A stretch of 13,452 bases of DNA, taken from contig JAJYGM010000475.1 of assembly GCA_021785095.1 (NCBI GenBank), positions 1-13,452 on the forward strand, in the 5' to 3' direction. Source of the stretch: Actinomycetes bacterium. Lineage in GTDB: Bacteria; Actinomycetota; Acidimicrobiia; Acidimicrobiales; Bog-793. This document shows, piece by piece, positions 1-7,031 of the stretch (position 1 is the first letter of the stretch; each line of letters opens with the position of its first letter). A program made the position numbers and the translations under genes. Below the pieces are notes generated by a model. The model was not told the DNA's origin. It made no database searches and saw only the letters and a list, made by a program, of their open reading frames with translations.

Positions 1-891
1 GCATTCCCGCGGGGCGCCATCAACGGAGTGGAGCTCACCTATGTTGTCGAGCCGGAGCCGCTCGACACGGCCGGGGCTGTACGGTTTGCCGCCGAGCAAG
101 CAGGCCTGGACGGGCGCTTTGCAGTTCTGAACGGAGACGTCCTGACTGACCTCGATCTCGGTTGTCTCGTGGCTTTCCACCTCGAGCATGAAGCGCAGGC
201 ATCGATCCACTTGACGCCCGTCGAGGACCCGTCATCTTTCGGGGTGGTAGTCACCGACGGCGATGACCGCGTGACGCGGTTTGTCGAGAAGCCACCTTCG
301 GGCACCGCGCTGGGCAATTTGATAAACGGGGGCACCTACCTGATGGAGCAGTCCGTGCTGGAAGCCATTCCGCCAGGCGGACCGGTCTCTATGGAGCGAG
401 AGACCTTCCCTCTCATCGCGAGCAGGCGGAGACTTTTCGCGATGGCTACGAATGACTACTGGCTGGACACAGGTACTCCGGAGAAGTACCTGCAGGCGCA
501 GCTCGACATCCTCCGGGGCTTGCGAACGGCGGCGTCACGACCGCTGGCTGACGAGCGTGCACCCGGCGAGTTCGTCGCTGACGGCGGCACCGTCGAGGGA
601 AGGCTGTCAGGGGTCGGCTACGTCGGTCCAGGGGCAGCGGTGCGTGCTGGAGCGCTTGTGACCGACTCAGTCGTCGGGGCGCGCGCCGAGGTGCTGCCAG
701 GCGCGACGGTATTGCGGTCTGCGGTGCTGCCCGGAGCTGTCGTCGGGGAGGGCTGCATCGTGACAGACAGTGTCGTCGGCCCCGGCACCGTGCTCGGTCC
801 CGGTGCCCGAGTCGAGGCGGTGAGCGTGGTTCGCGGGGGTGTCAACGTGCCGCCAGGAGCGGTGCTTCGCGGTGCCAGGTACCCCTGGTGA
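1..891 (+). CDS. Mannose-1-phosphate guanylyltransferase-like nucleotidyltransferase, 5'-truncated by window edge
   Basis: Nucleotidyltransferase of the sugar-1-phosphate type, most likely making GDP-mannose from mannose-1-phosphate and GTP in the cytoplasm. The reading frame is open to base 1, so roughly the first 80 residues (including the GXG-type nucleotide-binding loop) lie outside the window; the GTG at 28 is internal. Visible in the 296-residue fragment: LTYVVEPEPLDTAGA (about 12-26), the metal-binding NGDVLTDLD block (about 45-53), TPVEDPSSFGVV, FVEKPP (about 94-99), NLINGGTYL, and YWLDTGTPEKYLQAQ. From about residue 195 a hexapeptide-like repeat rich in G, V and A forms a probable left-handed beta-helix. 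The stop overlaps the next start (GTGA). GDP-mannose specificity is inferred from overall resemblance and from the GDP-mannose-type enzyme downstream; glucose-1-phosphate enzymes of the same fold remain possible. Confidence 0.85.
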   Translation, partial: AFPRGAINGVELTYVVEPEPLDTAGAVRFAAEQAGLDGRFAVLNGDVLTDLDLGCLVAFHLEHEAQASIHLTPVEDPSSFGVVVTDGDDRVTRFVEKPPSGTALGNLINGGTYLMEQSVLEAIPPGGPVSMERETFPLIASRRRLFAMATNDYWLDTGTPEKYLQAQLDILRGLRTAASRPLADERAPGEFVADGGTVEGRLSGVGYVGPGAAVRAGALVTDSVVGARAEVLPGATVLRSAVLPGAVVGEGCIVTDSVVGPGTVLGPGARVEAVSVVRGGVNVPPGAVLRGARYPW

Positions 892-1835
892 AGCGCATGC
901 TCGTCACGGGCGGGGCGGGTTTCATAGGCTCGGCGTTGGTAGATCGGCTGCTCGCGGAGGGACACGAGGTCGACGTGGTCGACGACTTGTCGAGCGGCTC
1001 GCTCTCGAACCTGTCCGACGCGAGGGCATCGGGCGGCGCATTTCGGTTTCACCATGTCGACGTCTGTGACTCCTCGCTCAGCGATGTCATCTTGCGCCGA
1101 CGGCCTGAGGTGATCTTCCACTTGGCCGCCCAGGTCTCCGTGGCTGTGTCGGTGGCCGATCCCCTGCGAGACGCCGAGATCAACATCCTTGGCAGTCTCC
1201 GGCTCCTTGAGGCTGCGCGGTCGGCCGGCACGGGAAAGATCGTCTACTCCGCCAGTGGCGGGACTCTCTACGGCGATCTCGAGCCTGAGGACCTTCCGGT
1301 GGCCGAGCACGCTCCTCAGGGTCCACTGTCGCCCTACGGCGTGTCGAAGAAGGCGGTGATCGACTACCTTGTCGCCTACCGCAGCTTGCACGGGATGGAG
1401 TTCACCGCGCTCGCGCTCGCGAACGTCTACGGGCCGCGCCAGGACCCCCATGGCGAGGCGGGAGTCGTCGCCATCTTCGCCGCCCGCCTGCTCGCGGGCG
1501 AGCCATGCGTGATCTTTGGTGACGGCAGCCACACTCGCGACTACGTGTACGTCGACGACGTCGTCGACGCATTCGCCAGGGCAGCCCGGAGGGGTGGTGG
1601 ACTGGTCCTCAACATCGGTACCGGCATCGAGACCTCCACGGCTCAGCTCTATGCCGAGATGGCTGCCGCGTTGGGAACCGATGCGCAGCCCCAGCACGGT
1701 CCTGAGCGCGCTGGCGACGTGAGGCGCAGCGCCCTGGACCCCGACCGCGCGTCGATCCACCTTGGCTGGAAGCCCTGGACCACTTTGACCGAGGGCGTGC
1801 GGCGAGTGATGCACGAGCTCCGGCGAGATCGATGA
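888..1835 (+). CDS. NAD-dependent sugar epimerase (UDP-glucose 4-epimerase type)
   Basis: Extended short-chain dehydrogenase/reductase, 315 residues, the usual length for this family. The N-terminal Rossmann motif TGGAGFIG is at 7-14, the acidic cofactor-binding residues DD at 32-33, HLAAQ at 78-82, the catalytic serine region YSASGGTLYG at 120-129, and the catalytic pair Y150-x3-K154 in SPYGVSKK. LANVYGPRQDP and the later RDYVYVDDVVDA are typical of GalE-like epimerases. The likely role is interconversion of nucleotide hexoses (for example UDP-Glc and UDP-Gal) for glycan synthesis; the exact substrate cannot be read from sequence. The GTG start gives a 4-base GTGA overlap with the upstream stop, indicating translational coupling; ATG at 897 is an alternative start. 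The stop overlaps the next gene's ATG (ATGA). Confidence 0.88.
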   Translation: MKRMLVTGGAGFIGSALVDRLLAEGHEVDVVDDLSSGSLSNLSDARASGGAFRFHHVDVCDSSLSDVILRRRPEVIFHLAAQVSVAVSVADPLRDAEINILGSLRLLEAARSAGTGKIVYSASGGTLYGDLEPEDLPVAEHAPQGPLSPYGVSKKAVIDYLVAYRSLHGMEFTALALANVYGPRQDPHGEAGVVAIFAARLLAGEPCVIFGDGSHTRDYVYVDDVVDAFARAARRGGGLVLNIGTGIETSTAQLYAEMAAALGTDAQPQHGPERAGDVRRSALDPDRASIHLGWKPWTTLTEGVRRVMHELRRDR

Positions 1836-2738
1836 TCGCAGTGCTCTGCGGTGGGGTGGGCGCCGCTCGCTTTCTCTCCGGTCTCCTCGACGTCGTGCCA
1901 CCGGCCGAGGTCACCGCGATCGTCAACACCGGTGACGATGCCGAGCTCCACGGCCTCAGCATCAGCCCGGATCTCGACACCGTGACCTATACCCTCGCCG
2001 GCCGCGTCAACCGCGAGACCGGCTGGGGCCTCGCGGGCGATGAGTTCACGACGATGGCGGCTCTCAGGTCGTCTGCGCGCAGGTGCGACCCTCACGCAGG
2101 TGACAGGTGAGCTGGCCCGCGCTCACGGGCTTTCGATCTCGATCCTGCCGATGTCCGACGACCCTGTTCGCACGGTTCTCGCGCTTGGGGCCGGTGGCGA
2201 GGTGAGCTTCCAGGACTACTTTGTCCGGCTCCGCCACGCCGTCGAAGTGTCGGCTGTCCGATTCGTTGGCGCCGAGCGAGCCGCACCCGCGCCGGGGGTC
2301 CTGGACGCGCTCGAGGCCGCCTCGGTGATCGTGATCGCGCCCTCCAACCCCGTCGTGTCGATAGGTCCGATCCTCGCGGTCCCCGGGGTGGCGGAGGTTC
2401 TGAGGCAACGTCGGGCCGAAGTCGTCGGAGTCTCGCCCATCATTGCGGGAGCCGCTCTCAAGGGACCGGCCGACCGGCTGCTGGTCGAGCTCGGGGGCGA
2501 GGCCACGGCATCCGGAGTCGCTCGGTGGCTCGGCGGCGTGTGCGGCACTCTCGTGATCGACGAAGCCGATGCCGACCAGGTTGCAGGCGTGCAAGCCTGC
2601 GGTATGGGATGTGTCGTCACCGCGACGGTGATGCGGGACGCCACCGTCGCTGCCGAGCTCGCTCGCACCGTTGTCGCCGCGCCCAAGTTGGGGGCAGCTC
2701 ACCTGACCCTGGGTCACCAGGGCCAGGTGCCAAGCTAG
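1832..2738 (+). pseudogene. cofD: Broken cofD/fbiA: 2-phospho-L-lactate (or PEP) transferase of F420 synthesis with internal deletion and frameshift
   Basis: CofD/FbiA joins the FO deazaflavin to a phospholactate or phosphoenolpyruvate-derived moiety in coenzyme F420 synthesis. The first half (ATG 1832, overlapping the previous stop) reads CGGVGAARFL (6-15), VNTGDDAELHGL (31-42), SPDLDTVTYTLAG (45-57) and GWGLAGDEFTTMAAL, ending about base 2065. From about base 2070 homology continues in another frame: RLRAGATLTQVTGELARA, LPMSDDPVRT, FQDYFVRLRH, APSNPVVSIGPILAVPG, SPIIAGAALKGPADRLL, to the stop at 2736-2738. In intact relatives some 24-25 residues lie between these halves, including the near-invariant W-F-x-L-G-D-R-D-L-A-T-H block; here only about 4 bases separate them. 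About 68-71 bases therefore seem to be missing, and the frame changes. The remainder looks well conserved, so the lesion is either recent or an assembly error. As written, no functional CofD can be made. Confidence 0.85.
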
Positions 2739-2753
2739 CTCGAAGCTCGACCT

Positions 2754-2758
2754 GGAGG
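2754..2758 (+). promoter_or_regulatory. Shine-Dalgarno GGAGG before cofE
   Basis: GGAGG lies 6 bases upstream of a TTG codon at 2765 in the cofE frame. It is one of the few clear ribosome binding sites in the window, where most starts are coupled by overlap. It favours TTG 2765 over the GTG at 2792, which has no such sequence before it. Confidence 0.5.
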
Positions 2759-2764
2759 ATTCAC

Positions 2765-3499
2765 TTGGCATACCCGCGGCAGAATGCCGGTGTGAATGCT
2801 CCCGCGTCGCTGACGATCCTCGCCGTGACCGGTCTGCCCGAGATAGGGCCAGGCGACGATCTGGCCGCCTTGATCTCTGCGGCGACGGCTCTCGTCGAGG
2901 GCGACGTCGTGGTCGTCACCCAGAAGATCGTCTCCAAGGCCGAGGGTCGCGTGGTCGCAGTCGACCCAGACGACCCAACCGCGCGTCGCGAGCTTGCCGA
3001 AAGCGATGCCGTCCGGGTGCTCAGACGTCGCGGCGACATGGTCATCACCGAAACCCGCCACGGTTTCGTCTGCGCCAACTCCGGAGTGGACCTGTCGAAC
3101 ATGGCTGACGGCTATGCCGCGCTGCTGCCGATCGACCCGGACCGCTCCGCGCGACGGATCCGAGACGCGTTGCGGGCCAGGACTGGATGCGAGGTAGGTG
3201 TCATCATCTCGGACACCTTCGGCCGGCCATGGCGTCGCGGCGTAACAGATGTCGCGATCGGTTGCGCAGGGTTGCGCGCCGTCGTCGACCTTCGGGGTAC
3301 GACCGACGCTCTCGGTCATAGGCTCGTCGCCACGGAGATCTGCCTGGTCGACGAGATAGCTGGCGCGGCCGAGCTCGTGATGGGCAAGGCAACCGGCATT
3401 CCAGTTGCCGTGGTCCGTGGCCTCGATCCGTCGGTGTTCGGGTCCGGCTCGGTACGCGACCAGGTGGTGAGGCCCTACTGCGAGGACCTCTTCCGGTGA
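2765..3499 (+). CDS. cofE: Coenzyme F420-0:L-glutamate ligase (single-domain CofE)
   Basis: Adds glutamate(s) to F420-0, using GTP in characterised archaeal enzymes. From TTG 2765 the product has 244 residues, the length of a single-domain CofE. Motifs: LTILAVTGLPEIGPGDDLA (16-34), GDVVVVTQKIVSKAEGR (46-62), ESDAVRVLRRRGDMVITETR (79-98), GFVCANSGVDLSNM (100-113), ISDTFGRPWRRGVTDVAIG (148-166), EICLVDEIAGAAELVMGK (191-208) and PVAVVRGL (213-220). It stops at the DLFR end of the ligase domain, so the C-terminal nitroreductase-like domain of mycobacterial FbiB is absent. The start is uncertain: TTG 2765 has GGAGG 6 bases upstream, while GTG 2792 would give 235 residues. It follows the broken cofD by 26 bases, and its TGA overlaps the next gene's ATG. 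Confidence 0.9.
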   Translation: MAYPRQNAGVNAPASLTILAVTGLPEIGPGDDLAALISAATALVEGDVVVVTQKIVSKAEGRVVAVDPDDPTARRELAESDAVRVLRRRGDMVITETRHGFVCANSGVDLSNMADGYAALLPIDPDRSARRIRDALRARTGCEVGVIISDTFGRPWRRGVTDVAIGCAGLRAVVDLRGTTDALGHRLVATEICLVDEIAGAAELVMGKATGIPVAVVRGLDPSVFGSGSVRDQVVRPYCEDLFR

Positions 3500-4629
3500 T
3501 GGAGCGGTCGCCGCTCAAGGTGGCAATCGACGTCTTGTCTCTGGCAGGGCCACGCACGGGGGTCGGCGTCTCCTGCGAGGAGCTGCTGCGGTCCCTCGTT
3601 GGTCGAAGCGACATCGAGGTGACGGCGTTCGCCATCGCTCGGAGGGCGGGCAGGCTAGGGGCACTTCTCCCCGAGGGGACGAGGTTTCGCCACTTGGGCC
3701 TTCCTACGCGGATCGCCCACAGGGCGTGGATGTCGTTCGGGACTCCTTCGGCCGAGCTCGTCGTCGGCCGCGTCTCGGTCGTGCACGGGACGAACTTCGT
3801 CGTACCGCCTCCCCGGAGGGCCGCCGCCGTGATCACGGTCAACGACGTCACGCCTTGGCGGTACCCGGAGCTGTGCGCGCCCGCGTCGCTCGGCTACCCC
3901 GTCCTTGTCAGGCGAGCCGTCGTCCGTGGCGCGTTCGTTCACACTGCCTCCCACTATGTCGCCGACGAGCTGCGCGAGATCGTCGCCGTCCCCGCTGCCA
4001 GAGTGCGGGTGATCCCCTATGGGCTCCCGCCCCGCTCGCGACATCTCGGTCAGGCCACGGCGCCAGCACTGAGCGCACTCGACGGCCCGTTCGTGCTGGC
4101 CGTCTCGACGATCGAGCCGCGCAAGGACTACCCGACGCTCGTCAGGGCCTTTGCCGAGATGGCTGGATCCCATCCTGGGCTACGTCTCGTCCTGGCAGGC
4201 GCCGAAGGGCGGGGGAGCCCGGCCCTAGACGCGGCAATCGCCCGATCCAGGCTCGGAGGCCGGGTGGTTCGTCTCGGATACGTGGACGACTCGGTCAGGG
4301 CGTCGCTCTTGGCGCGTGCGAGCGCGCTCGCCTACCCCTCGCTTTATGAGGGCTTCGGTTTCCCTCCCCTCGAGGCGATGGCCGCAGGGGTGCCTGTCGT
4401 TGCCTGTGCCGGGGGGGCCGTGCCCGAGATAGTCGGTGACGGCGCGCTCGTAGTGCCCGTCGGTGATGTCGCCGCGCTGGCCGGCGCGCTGGAGGCAGTG
4501 CTCTCGGACGAGGGGCTCCGAGTCGGCCTGCGCTCGAGGGGCCTCGCGCAGGCGGCACGGTACTCTTGGACCTCGACAGCCGAGGCGATGGTCGGTCTCT
4601 ACTTTGATGCGGCAGATTCCCTGAGGTGA
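3499..4629 (+). CDS. Family 4 glycosyltransferase, first of three in tandem
   Basis: Retaining GT-B glycosyltransferase of family GT4, 376 residues, with no signal peptide or clear membrane segment, so probably cytoplasmic or membrane-peripheral. The N-terminal acceptor half contains VVHGTNFVVPPPRRAA and NDVTPWRYPEL (about 115-125); HTASHYVADELREIV follows around 148-162. The C-terminal donor half begins near VLAVSTIEPRKDYPTLVRAF (about 199-218), with the conserved R-K of EPRK, then LGYVDDSVRASLLARASAL. The E-x7-E donor motif is EGFGFPPLE (about 284-292), followed by AMAAGVPVVA. Closest in general character to mannosyl- or rhamnosyltransferases of envelope polysaccharides; donor and linkage cannot be told. 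ATG 3499 overlaps the cofE stop by one base; the adjacent GTG at 3496 would add one residue. Its TGA overlaps the next GTG start. Confidence 0.88.
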   Translation: MERSPLKVAIDVLSLAGPRTGVGVSCEELLRSLVGRSDIEVTAFAIARRAGRLGALLPEGTRFRHLGLPTRIAHRAWMSFGTPSAELVVGRVSVVHGTNFVVPPPRRAAAVITVNDVTPWRYPELCAPASLGYPVLVRRAVVRGAFVHTASHYVADELREIVAVPAARVRVIPYGLPPRSRHLGQATAPALSALDGPFVLAVSTIEPRKDYPTLVRAFAEMAGSHPGLRLVLAGAEGRGSPALDAAIARSRLGGRVVRLGYVDDSVRASLLARASALAYPSLYEGFGFPPLEAMAAGVPVVACAGGAVPEIVGDGALVVPVGDVAALAGALEAVLSDEGLRVGLRSRGLAQAARYSWTSTAEAMVGLYFDAADSLR

Positions 4630-5825
4630 CCGGGCCACGCGGCGGACCTGATCATCGTGCATCGGAGCAGCGAGGTTCTTTGCCGATCCGAGTCGCCCTT
4701 GTCGCTCAGCAGCTCCGGCGCCCGGTTCCGGGAGGGATCGGCCGGTTCACGAGGTGCCTACTCGACGGGCTGTCTACTCTCGACCCTCTTCCCGAGTTGA
4801 CCGTTGTCGCCGGTCCTGCGCGACGGGGCCAAAAAGACGATCCCCTTGCAGGGCTCCCGTTTCCGCTCCGAAGCGTCGGAGGACCGATCCTCGCGGCACT
4901 CGGGCGCATCCCCCTGCTCGAAACGGCCCCGGATCGAGTCATAACGCGGCTGTGGGACCGTGGCCTGCTCTCCATCAAAGACCAGGATCTTGTGCACGCC
5001 CTGTCTCTCGCCACCCCTCCGCCGGCCGGCGGAGCTCTCACCGTGATGGTGCACGACATTGCCTGGCGCGAAGTCCCCGACGCCTACCCGCCACGCGGAC
5101 GCGCGTGGCACGAAGCCGCCCTGCAGCGGGCGTGCGGGCACGCTCGCAGCCTCGTCGTACCCTCCCGCTCAGTCGCCGACGGTCTGATGCGCGCCGGTGT
5201 CGGTGTTGGCGCGGCTCGAATCGAGGTGATACCCGAGGGATGTGATCACCTGGGGCCGCCGGACAACGCGGGCGCCTCCCGTCTCCTGGCCCATCTCGGG
5301 GTGTCGGGTGAGTACCTGCTAAGTGTCAGCACCCTCGAGCCCCGCAAGAACCTCCAGCGGCTGATCGCGGCCTACCGTCAGTTGCGAGCGGATCTCCCTG
5401 AGCCGTGGCCGCTCGTCGTGGTCGGTCCCGCGGGCTGGGGGCCACGCCTTCGCGTGTGCGAGGGCGTCGTGCTTGCAGGCAGGGTGCAGGACAATGTTCT
5501 GAGCGCTCTGTACCGGGGCGCACGTGTCGTAGCCTACGTACCTCTCGTCGAGGGGTTCGGCCTTCCCGCGGTCGAGGCGCTGGCTGCGGGGGCGCCTTTG
5601 GTCGTGAGCTCCGCAGTACCGAGCATTGTCGAGCACGGGAGTCCGGCGGTCGTCGTCGATGCGTGCTCCACCGCCGAGATCCGCCAGGCCATCGGTGCGT
5701 TGGCGACCGATGACAGCCGCCGCCGCGACCTTGCGCGGTCCGGGCCCGAGAGCGTGCGAGGGCGGACGTGGGAGGCGGCGGCCCGTCACCATGTCGCGTG
5801 GTGGTCGGGGGTCGTCTCAAGGTGA
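4626..5825 (+). CDS. Family 4 glycosyltransferase, second of three in tandem
   Basis: GT-B fold glycosyltransferase of family GT4, 399 residues from the GTG that overlaps the previous stop (GTGA). About 18 residues precede the first beta strand; TTG at 4680 is an alternative start without a good ribosome binding site. The glycine-rich acceptor loop PVPGGIGRFTR is at 33-43, the mid-domain HDIAWREVPDAYP at 143-154 and VVPSRSVADGL at 177-187. The donor half contains LLSVSTLEPRKNLQRLIAAY (231-250) and LAGRVQDNVLSALYRGARV. The E-x7-E motif is EGFGLPAVE (309-317), then ALAAGAPLVVSS. It shares the STxEPRK and EGFG blocks with both neighbours but is otherwise diverged, consistent with an old tandem duplication and a different linkage in the same glycan. 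Substrate unknown. Confidence 0.87.
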   Translation: MTGPRGGPDHRASEQRGSLPIRVALVAQQLRRPVPGGIGRFTRCLLDGLSTLDPLPELTVVAGPARRGQKDDPLAGLPFPLRSVGGPILAALGRIPLLETAPDRVITRLWDRGLLSIKDQDLVHALSLATPPPAGGALTVMVHDIAWREVPDAYPPRGRAWHEAALQRACGHARSLVVPSRSVADGLMRAGVGVGAARIEVIPEGCDHLGPPDNAGASRLLAHLGVSGEYLLSVSTLEPRKNLQRLIAAYRQLRADLPEPWPLVVVGPAGWGPRLRVCEGVVLAGRVQDNVLSALYRGARVVAYVPLVEGFGLPAVEALAAGAPLVVSSAVPSIVEHGSPAVVVDACSTAEIRQAIGALATDDSRRRDLARSGPESVRGRTWEAAARHHVAWWSGVVSR

Positions 5826-6982
5826 AGGCACTAGCGGCGACACTGGACGTAAGTGCGATCCCACACCGTCCCGCTGGAGCGGGGCGCTACGTGCTCGAGC
5901 TCGCCGGGGCGCTCTCCGGGCTCGAGGGCATAGATCTCACTGTCGTCTGCCGCAAGGGGGACGCTGAGAGGTGGCGAGCTCTCGCTCCCTCTAGTCGCGT
6001 TGTAGACCCCGTGTGGGCGCCGAGACCCCTGAGGGTGGCATACGAGCAGTGGTGTCTCGGTCCGGTGATCGCACACCTGCGTGATCCGGCGATCGAGGTC
6101 CACCACGGACCGCATTACACCTTGCCTCACGCGAGAGGAGGTGTCGCTTCAGTCGTGACGGTTCATGACCTCACGTTCTTCGACCACCCCGAGTGGCACG
6201 TCGGCTCGAAGGTGCGGTTCTTCCGCCGCGCGATCCGTCGGGCCGCGCGCGACGCCGACGTGATCGTGTGCGTGAGCGCCACGACGGCCACGCGTCTGAC
6301 TTCGCTGTTCGCGCCTCGAGGCGCGGTTGTCATCGCTCCGCATGGAGTCGACCATCGGCGTTTCACGCCGGAGCGAGATGACGGCGAGAGCGACGCGGCG
6401 GTGCTCGAGCGTCACGGCTGCCCACCCGGGCTCGACTACATATGTCATCTTGGCACGCTCGAGCCACGCAAGGGCATCGTCTCGCTGATCGAGGCCTTCG
6501 ATCGCGTCGCGCTGAGACATGACAGCTTGGAGCTGGTCCTTGCCGGGATCGAGGGCTGGGGCGCCGCGGAGGTCGCTCGCGCAGTGCAGCGTTGTCGCCA
6601 CGCCTCGCGGATTCGGCGCCTCGGCTACTTGGACGACTCGGCGGTCCCGGCGCTCCTTCGAGGCGCGCGAGTTGTCTCGTACCCTTCATTCGAGGAGGGC
6701 TTTGGCCTTCCCGCCCTCGAGGCCCTGGCCTGCGGGGCGATGCTCGTCACGACGTCGGACACCGCGATGGCCGAAGTCGCGGGTGAGGCCGCGTGGACGG
6801 TCCCCGCCGGAGACGCCGAGGCTCTGGCCGAGGCACTGGGGCGCGCTCTGGAGGTCGGGGAAGCTGAGCGGGCGCAACGGCGGGCAGAAGGGCTGCGGCG
6901 TGCCGCGGCGTTCACCTGGGAGCGCACCGCTGCACTGCACATCGAGGCTTACCGCGAGGCGCGCCGGCGCACCGCGAGGTGA
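5822..6982 (+). CDS. Family 4 glycosyltransferase, third of three in tandem
   Basis: GT4 glycosyltransferase, 386 residues from GTG 5822. I chose this start because it makes the same GTGA overlap seen at 888 and 4626 and begins right at the first beta strand (MKALAATLDVSAIP); an upstream in-frame ATG at 5768 lies deep inside the previous gene. Motifs: PAGAGRYVLELAGAL (17-31, acceptor loop), VEVHHGPHYTLP region (about 91-102), VTVHDLTFFDHPEWH (112-126), VCVSATTATRL (149-159), IAPHGVDHRRF (171-181), HLGTLEPRKGIVSLIEAF (209-226), RRLGYLDDSAVPALLRGARV, and E-x7-E EGFGLPALE (292-300). It is the last gene of the overlapping series; a 49-base gap and an apparent new promoter follow. Probably adds a hexose to the same envelope glycan; donor unknown. 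Confidence 0.88.
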   Translation: MKALAATLDVSAIPHRPAGAGRYVLELAGALSGLEGIDLTVVCRKGDAERWRALAPSSRVVDPVWAPRPLRVAYEQWCLGPVIAHLRDPAIEVHHGPHYTLPHARGGVASVVTVHDLTFFDHPEWHVGSKVRFFRRAIRRAARDADVIVCVSATTATRLTSLFAPRGAVVIAPHGVDHRRFTPERDDGESDAAVLERHGCPPGLDYICHLGTLEPRKGIVSLIEAFDRVALRHDSLELVLAGIEGWGAAEVARAVQRCRHASRIRRLGYLDDSAVPALLRGARVVSYPSFEEGFGLPALEALACGAMLVTTSDTAMAEVAGEAAWTVPAGDAEALAEALGRALEVGEAERAQRRAEGLRRAAAFTWERTAALHIEAYREARRRTAR

Positions 6983-6996
6983 GCGGCGCGCGCATC

Positions 6997-7025
6997 TCGC
7001 GACTGGCGCAGCGCAACTGTAGGCT
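6997..7025 (+). promoter_or_regulatory. Predicted promoter for the 7032 gene (leaderless)
   Basis: A -10-like hexamer TAGGCT (7020-7025) fits the actinobacterial TAnnnT pattern. A weak -35-like TCGCGA (6997-7002) sits exactly 17 bases upstream. Transcription would start about base 7032, which is the GTG start codon itself, and no Shine-Dalgarno sequence precedes that codon. This fits a leaderless transcript, common in actinobacteria. It is a prediction from spacing and sequence only. Confidence 0.45.
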
Positions 7026-7031
7026 GCGGCG

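Noticed and set aside
28..891. GTG at 28 as a true start of the nucleotidyltransferase
   Set aside because: The frame is open to base 1 and the conserved N-terminal nucleotide-binding part is missing, so the gene is cut by the window edge.
618..1901. Long minus-strand open frame of 427 codons opposite the nucleotidyltransferase and epimerase genes
   Set aside because: It mirrors two genes with clear family motifs, its product is Arg/Pro/Thr-rich without recognisable motifs, and such long antisense frames are expected at this GC content.
2040..2738. Second half of cofD as a separate gene starting at ATG 2040
   Set aside because: Its first ten residues are the first-half coding bases read in another frame. 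Homology to CofD starts only at about 2070, so it is the tail of a broken gene. Programmed frameshifting does not explain it either, because a conserved block is physically absent.
2525..3499. Longer cofE from ATG 2525
   Set aside because: It would run through the end of cofD in another frame, adding about 80 residues rich in Arg and Cys that do not resemble CofE.
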